Source: Rhizobium sp. R635 (lineage in GTDB: Bacteria > Pseudomonadota > Alphaproteobacteria > Rhizobiales > Rhizobiaceae). Taken from it: a DNA stretch of 64,000 bases. Position numbers and translations under genes: made by a program. The DNA lies in assembly GCF_002211285.1 (NCBI RefSeq), contig NZ_LOKX01000001.1:248001-312000 (forward strand). The letters are read 5' to 3'. Under the pieces are notes generated by a model. It had not been told where the DNA came from and searched no databases. It saw nothing but the letters and a program-made list of their open reading frames with translations. Each line of letters opens with the position of its first letter. Positions within the stretch are counted from its first letter, which is position 1. Positions 60,913 through 64,000 of this stretch are shown here, one piece after another.

Positions 60913-62337
60913 CTATTTCACCGCCGGCTGTTCAGCTTCCATAGTCGACGGCTTCATGTGTCTCGCACGGTGGCCGGAAACGACGGCCCCGGCATTGCGG
61001 TCCATCCTGATGAAGGGAATGGTCGCAATGACGGTCAGGCTGGCGATGACGTAGAAGGCGAGGTGGAAATCGGCGACCTGCAGGGCCTCGCCACGGAAAT
61101 AGATCGAGGTTTCCAGTATCGCGGCGGCGACCGCGACGCCGAGCGCCAGGCTGATCTGCTGCATCACCGAACTCATCGATGTCGCCTGGCTCGCTTCCGC
61201 ATCATCGATCTCGGCAAAGGCAAGCGCATTGACGCCGGTGAACATGAAGGAGCGGGAGAAGCCGCCGAGAAGCAGCACGCCGATGATGACGAGGTGCGGC
61301 GTTGCCGGCGTGAAGAAGCCGGTGATGACGGTCACGAGCGTCGTCACCATGGCGGCGCCGAGAAGCGTCGTGCGGAAGCCGGTGGCGGCGAAAACGCGCT
61401 TGGCCATGAATTTCGTGGTGATTGCCCCGATCGCTCCGGCAAAGGTGATGAGGCCGGATTGGAACGGCGTCAGCCCGAAGCCGAGCTGCAGCATCAACGG
61501 CGTGAGGAACGGCATGGCGCCGACGCAGATACGAAAGAGGTTGCCCCCGGTGGTCGAGGCCCGGAACGTCGGATTCTTGAACAGGTTGAGGTTGAGGATC
61601 GGCGCCGGATGGCGCTTGGCATGGCTGACGTAGAGGAAGCCGCAGGCAAGGCCGATCAAGGTGGCGGTGATGCCGATGATCGGGGGCAGGGCCGGTAGGC
61701 TGACCACCGACAGGCCGAAAACGACGCCCGCAGCCGACAGCGAGGTGAGTATGAAGCCGATGACATCGAGCTTCGGCGGCGCCGTCGCTTCCACCTCCGG
61801 CAGGAAAATCGTCGCAAGCCAGATGCCGATGATGCCAACCGGCACGTTGATCAGGAAGATCCAATGCCAGCTGAAATAGGTGGTGATGAAGCCGCCGAGC
61901 GGCGGGCCGGTGAGCGGGCCGACGAGGGCGGGAATGGTGAGCAGCGCCATGGCGGAAACGAGATCGCTGCGCTGCGTGGTGCGCACCAGCACGAGACGGC
62001 CGACCGGCGTCATCATCGCGCCGCCCATGCCCTGCAGAAAGCGGGCAAATACGAATTCGACGAGATTGGAGGAGGCGGCACAGAAGATCGAGCCGATGAC
62101 GAAGACTGAGATGGCGAGGCGGAAGATCTTCTTGGCGCCGAACCTGTCGGCCATCCAGCCGCTGACCGGAATGAACACCGCCAGCGCCACCATGTAGGAG
62201 GTCAAAGCGAGCTTCAGCGTGATCGGTCCGACATTGAGATCCCTGGCGATTGCCGGCAGCGCCGTCGAAATCACGGTGGAGTCCATCTGCTCCATGAAGA
62301 GAGCGACGGCGAGGATCAGCGGGACGATGCGGTTCAT
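60913..62337 (-). CDS. MFS transporter, DHA2 (EmrB/QacA) type
   Basis: 474 aa from ATG 62337; the frame extends to 62556 without a better start. Motif near helix 1: LFMEQMDSTVISTALPAIARDL (D1-type). Between helices 2 and 3: GWMADRFGAKKIF. Motif C-like GPLTGPPLGGF in helix 5. About 14 helices by eye. Such proteins export drugs or toxic organics using the proton gradient. Divergent from the metallo-hydrolase gene, with promoters in 62338-62571. Confidence 0.88.
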   Translation of the reverse strand: MNRIVPLILAVALFMEQMDSTVISTALPAIARDLNVGPITLKLALTSYMVALAVFIPVSGWMADRFGAKKIFRLAISVFVIGSIFCAASSNLVEFVFARFLQGMGGAMMTPVGRLVLVRTTQRSDLVSAMALLTIPALVGPLTGPPLGGFITTYFSWHWIFLINVPVGIIGIWLATIFLPEVEATAPPKLDVIGFILTSLSAAGVVFGLSVVSLPALPPIIGITATLIGLACGFLYVSHAKRHPAPILNLNLFKNPTFRASTTGGNLFRICVGAMPFLTPLMLQLGFGLTPFQSGLITFAGAIGAITTKFMAKRVFAATGFRTTLLGAAMVTTLVTVITGFFTPATPHLVIIGVLLLGGFSRSFMFTGVNALAFAEIDDAEASQATSMSSVMQQISLALGVAVAAAILETSIYFRGEALQVADFHLAFYVIASLTVIATIPFIRMDRNAGAVVSGHRARHMKPSTMEAEQPAVK

Positions 62338-62571
62338 AGGCGGGAGCCTTGATAGGCTGCGGATCGGAGGCCTTTGCTGTGTAGTCCCACTTCCCCGGCC
62401 TGCCAATCCTTCAATCTGCGTCGACGACACGTTTGGTTCACGTCTGCGTGAGATGGCTTGCCCGACAACCTCTTGTGTCAAGATTGACATATGTTTGCTT
62501 CGCCGGGGCAAATCCGGTGGACATATCGTCGGGACGGCGTGGAGCACACCGCGCATCGGAGGGGATGGGAT

Positions 62572-63564
62572 ATGGCAATTTCAACGAGAATAAAGCGGCG
62601 CACGCTTTTTGCCGCAGGCCTCGGACTGCTGGCGGCGCCGATGATTTTAAGAGAGAAGGCCGAAGCGGCCGCGACTGGAGAAAGCAGCAATATGAATGCA
62701 GCGCCCTTGCCCGAAATCAATCAATTCAAGCTTGGTTCCTATAAATTCACCGTCGTGCGCGACGGCATCAACATCTCCGAAAAGCCCTATGAAACCTTCG
62801 GCACCAATCAGGACCCGGAAACCGTCAAGGCATTGCTGACCGCAAATTTCCTGCCGGCGGATAAATTTCTCAACGGATATTCGCCTGCTCTCATCGATAC
62901 CGGCTCGGATGTCATTCTCGTCGATACCGGCTTCGGTGCGGCCGGGCGGGCGCGCGGCGCCGGCCAGCTTGCCGAAGGCCTGAAAGCCGCGGGATATTCG
63001 GCCGACGATATCACTGTGGTGGCTCTCACCCATCTGCACGGCGATCATATCGGCGGCCTGATGGAAAATGGCGCTCCTGCCTTCAAGAATGCCCGCTATG
63101 TCATCGGCCAGGCCGAATATGATTTCTGGTCGAACAAGGCGCGTGAAGGCACGCCCGCCGAAGGCGGCCATAAGGCCGTGCTCGCCAATGTCGCGCCGCT
63201 CGTCGAAAAAGCCACCTTCATCAAGGACGGCGACAGTGTCGCGCCCGGCATGACGGCAATGCTGGCCGCCGGTCACAGCCCAGGGCATATGGTGTTCCAT
63301 CTGGAATCCGAGGGCAAACGCCTCGTCGTGACCGGCGATACGGCCAACCACTATATCCTGTCGCTGCTGCGCCCGGATTGGGAAGTACGCTTCGATATGG
63401 ACAAGGCGCAGGCGGCGGCCAGCCGCCGCAAGGTTTTCGACATGATCGCAACCGACAAGATCGCCTTCCTCGGCTACCACATGCCGTTCCCGGCGGTCGG
63501 CTTCGCCGAGAGGCAGGATGGAGGTTATCGCTTCGTGCCGAAGACCTATCAGTTCGATATTTGA
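62572..63564 (+). CDS. Tat-exported metallo-beta-lactamase-fold hydrolase
   Basis: 330 aa from ATG 62572 (SD GGAGGGG). The N-terminus KRRTLFAAGLGLLAAP is a twin-arginine signal, so a folded metalloenzyme is sent to the periplasm. Zinc motif THLHGDHIGG (HxHxDH), later GHSPGHM and VTGDTANH supply the other ligands; the final His is in GYHMPFP. Similar proteins are quorum-quenching lactonases or methyl-parathion-hydrolase-like enzymes; substrate here unknown. Confidence 0.88.
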   Translation: MAISTRIKRRTLFAAGLGLLAAPMILREKAEAAATGESSNMNAAPLPEINQFKLGSYKFTVVRDGINISEKPYETFGTNQDPETVKALLTANFLPADKFLNGYSPALIDTGSDVILVDTGFGAAGRARGAGQLAEGLKAAGYSADDITVVALTHLHGDHIGGLMENGAPAFKNARYVIGQAEYDFWSNKAREGTPAEGGHKAVLANVAPLVEKATFIKDGDSVAPGMTAMLAAGHSPGHMVFHLESEGKRLVVTGDTANHYILSLLRPDWEVRFDMDKAQAAASRRKVFDMIATDKIAFLGYHMPFPAVGFAERQDGGYRFVPKTYQFDI

Positions 63565-63685
63565 TCCGAACGGTTCAGCTTTTCACCGAAGCCGGAACCG
63601 CTCGACCTCCTGTTCGGTGCAATTTCTGGTAAAATTGCTTCTGGCTTTACCTGGGAATTGCTCTCCGTGCATGGCACCCATGACG

Positions 63686-63711
63686 AGCCCGGCTGATATG
63701 CCGGGCTTTTT
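63686..63711 (+). terminator. Rho-independent terminator
   Basis: 8-bp stem AGCCCGGC/GCCGGGCT with a 6-base loop TGATAT and a T-tract. It ends the hydrolase transcript before guaB. Confidence 0.9.
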
Positions 63712-63840
63712 GCTATTTCCTTCCTGTCATAGACGTGTTACCAGCCCTCGCCAACTTCCAAGCAACTCATGCACACCGCCGGGGCGGACGATTCGTTTCC
63801 GGGCAGGGATTGCATTTTTCTAAAATGAAGGAATTTGGCC

Positions 63841-64000
63841 ATGGCACGCATCATTGAAACGGCAACCGGCGCGGACGCGCTTACCTTCGACGACGTGTTG
63901 CTGCAGCCGGGGCACTCCGAGGTCATGCCCGGCCAGACGAACATCGCGACCCGCATCGCCCGCGACTTCGACCTCAACATCCCGATCCTCTCTTCGGCCA
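63841..64000 (+). CDS. guaB: Inosine-5'-monophosphate dehydrogenase, 3'-truncated by window edge
   Basis: First 53 codons only, no stop in window. The N-terminus has ALTFDDVLLQPGHSEVMP and ends NIPILSSA, the typical IMPDH start. AAGGAAT precedes ATG 63841. The enzyme makes XMP from IMP, the first committed step to GMP. Core chromosomal gene confirming that the island is inserted in conserved backbone. Confidence 0.95.
   Translation, partial: MARIIETATGADALTFDDVLLQPGHSEVMPGQTNIATRIARDFDLNIPILSSA

Overview
The window reads as chromosome of an alphaproteobacterium, most likely a Rhizobium of the etli/leguminosarum type. This rests on the general style of the housekeeping proteins (RlmE, Ppx/GppA, GuaB, MFS and VOC genes), a tRNA-Gln(CTG) with encoded CCA, and an ABC-transporter-dependent O-antigen locus rich in GDP-sugar and methylation genes. 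The genus is an inference; no search was run.

There are three regions. (1) 1-22.1 kb is a surface-polysaccharide (LPS O-antigen type) cluster, all on the + strand and tightly packed. It holds the C-terminal part of Wzt, a methyltransferase-glycosyltransferase fusion, two paralogous GT4 transferases, an AsnB-like amidotransferase, an SGNH hydrolase, a sugar epimerase, GT2 transferases, Gmd and GDP-fucose synthase, a flippase-like membrane protein, several methyltransferases (two FkbM-type), an AT-richer polytopic membrane protein and a fatty-acid desaturase. Together these would make, methylate and export a polymer built partly from GDP-derived 6-deoxyhexoses. A decayed sugar dehydrogenase and a small membrane protein follow.

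(2) 23.11-57.89 kb is a 34.8-kb genomic island inserted in the 3' end of tRNA-Gln. It is bounded by a perfect 26-bp direct repeat, one copy being the tRNA 3' end. A DUF6538-type tyrosine integrase lies next to the tRNA. The island is almost entirely defence-like genes. A 200-270-bp composite repeat occurs at the far boundary and at two internal points (about 26.9 and 31.95 kb). These split it into a TIR cassette (XRE/ImmA, DUF2188, TIR and partner), a cassette with two DUF262 proteins, and a long segment. The long segment holds a Septu-like ATPase/HNH pair whose ATPase carries a degenerate copy of the HNH fold, a DUF4747/membrane-protein pair, a seven-gene operon (Dcm-type methylase, GIY-YIG, Vsr, unknown, ParB-like, SNF2 helicase, DUF3883), a modification-type HNH protein, and a backbone. 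The backbone has a DUF3102 protein, a structured leader, a PD-(D/E)xK-like protein, a soluble split FtsH-like ATPase/protease, DUF429 and two tyrosine recombinases. A near-palindrome GCGGMAATWATTTCCGC occurs five times in the island.

(3) 57.9-64 kb returns to core chromosome: tRNA-Gln, Ppx/GppA, RlmE, a VOC protein, an MFS exporter, a Tat-exported metallo-beta-lactamase-fold protein and the start of guaB.

The most notable observations are the serial cassette structure of the island, with conserved arms on both sides of each internal junction, and several unassigned multigene systems carried in it.
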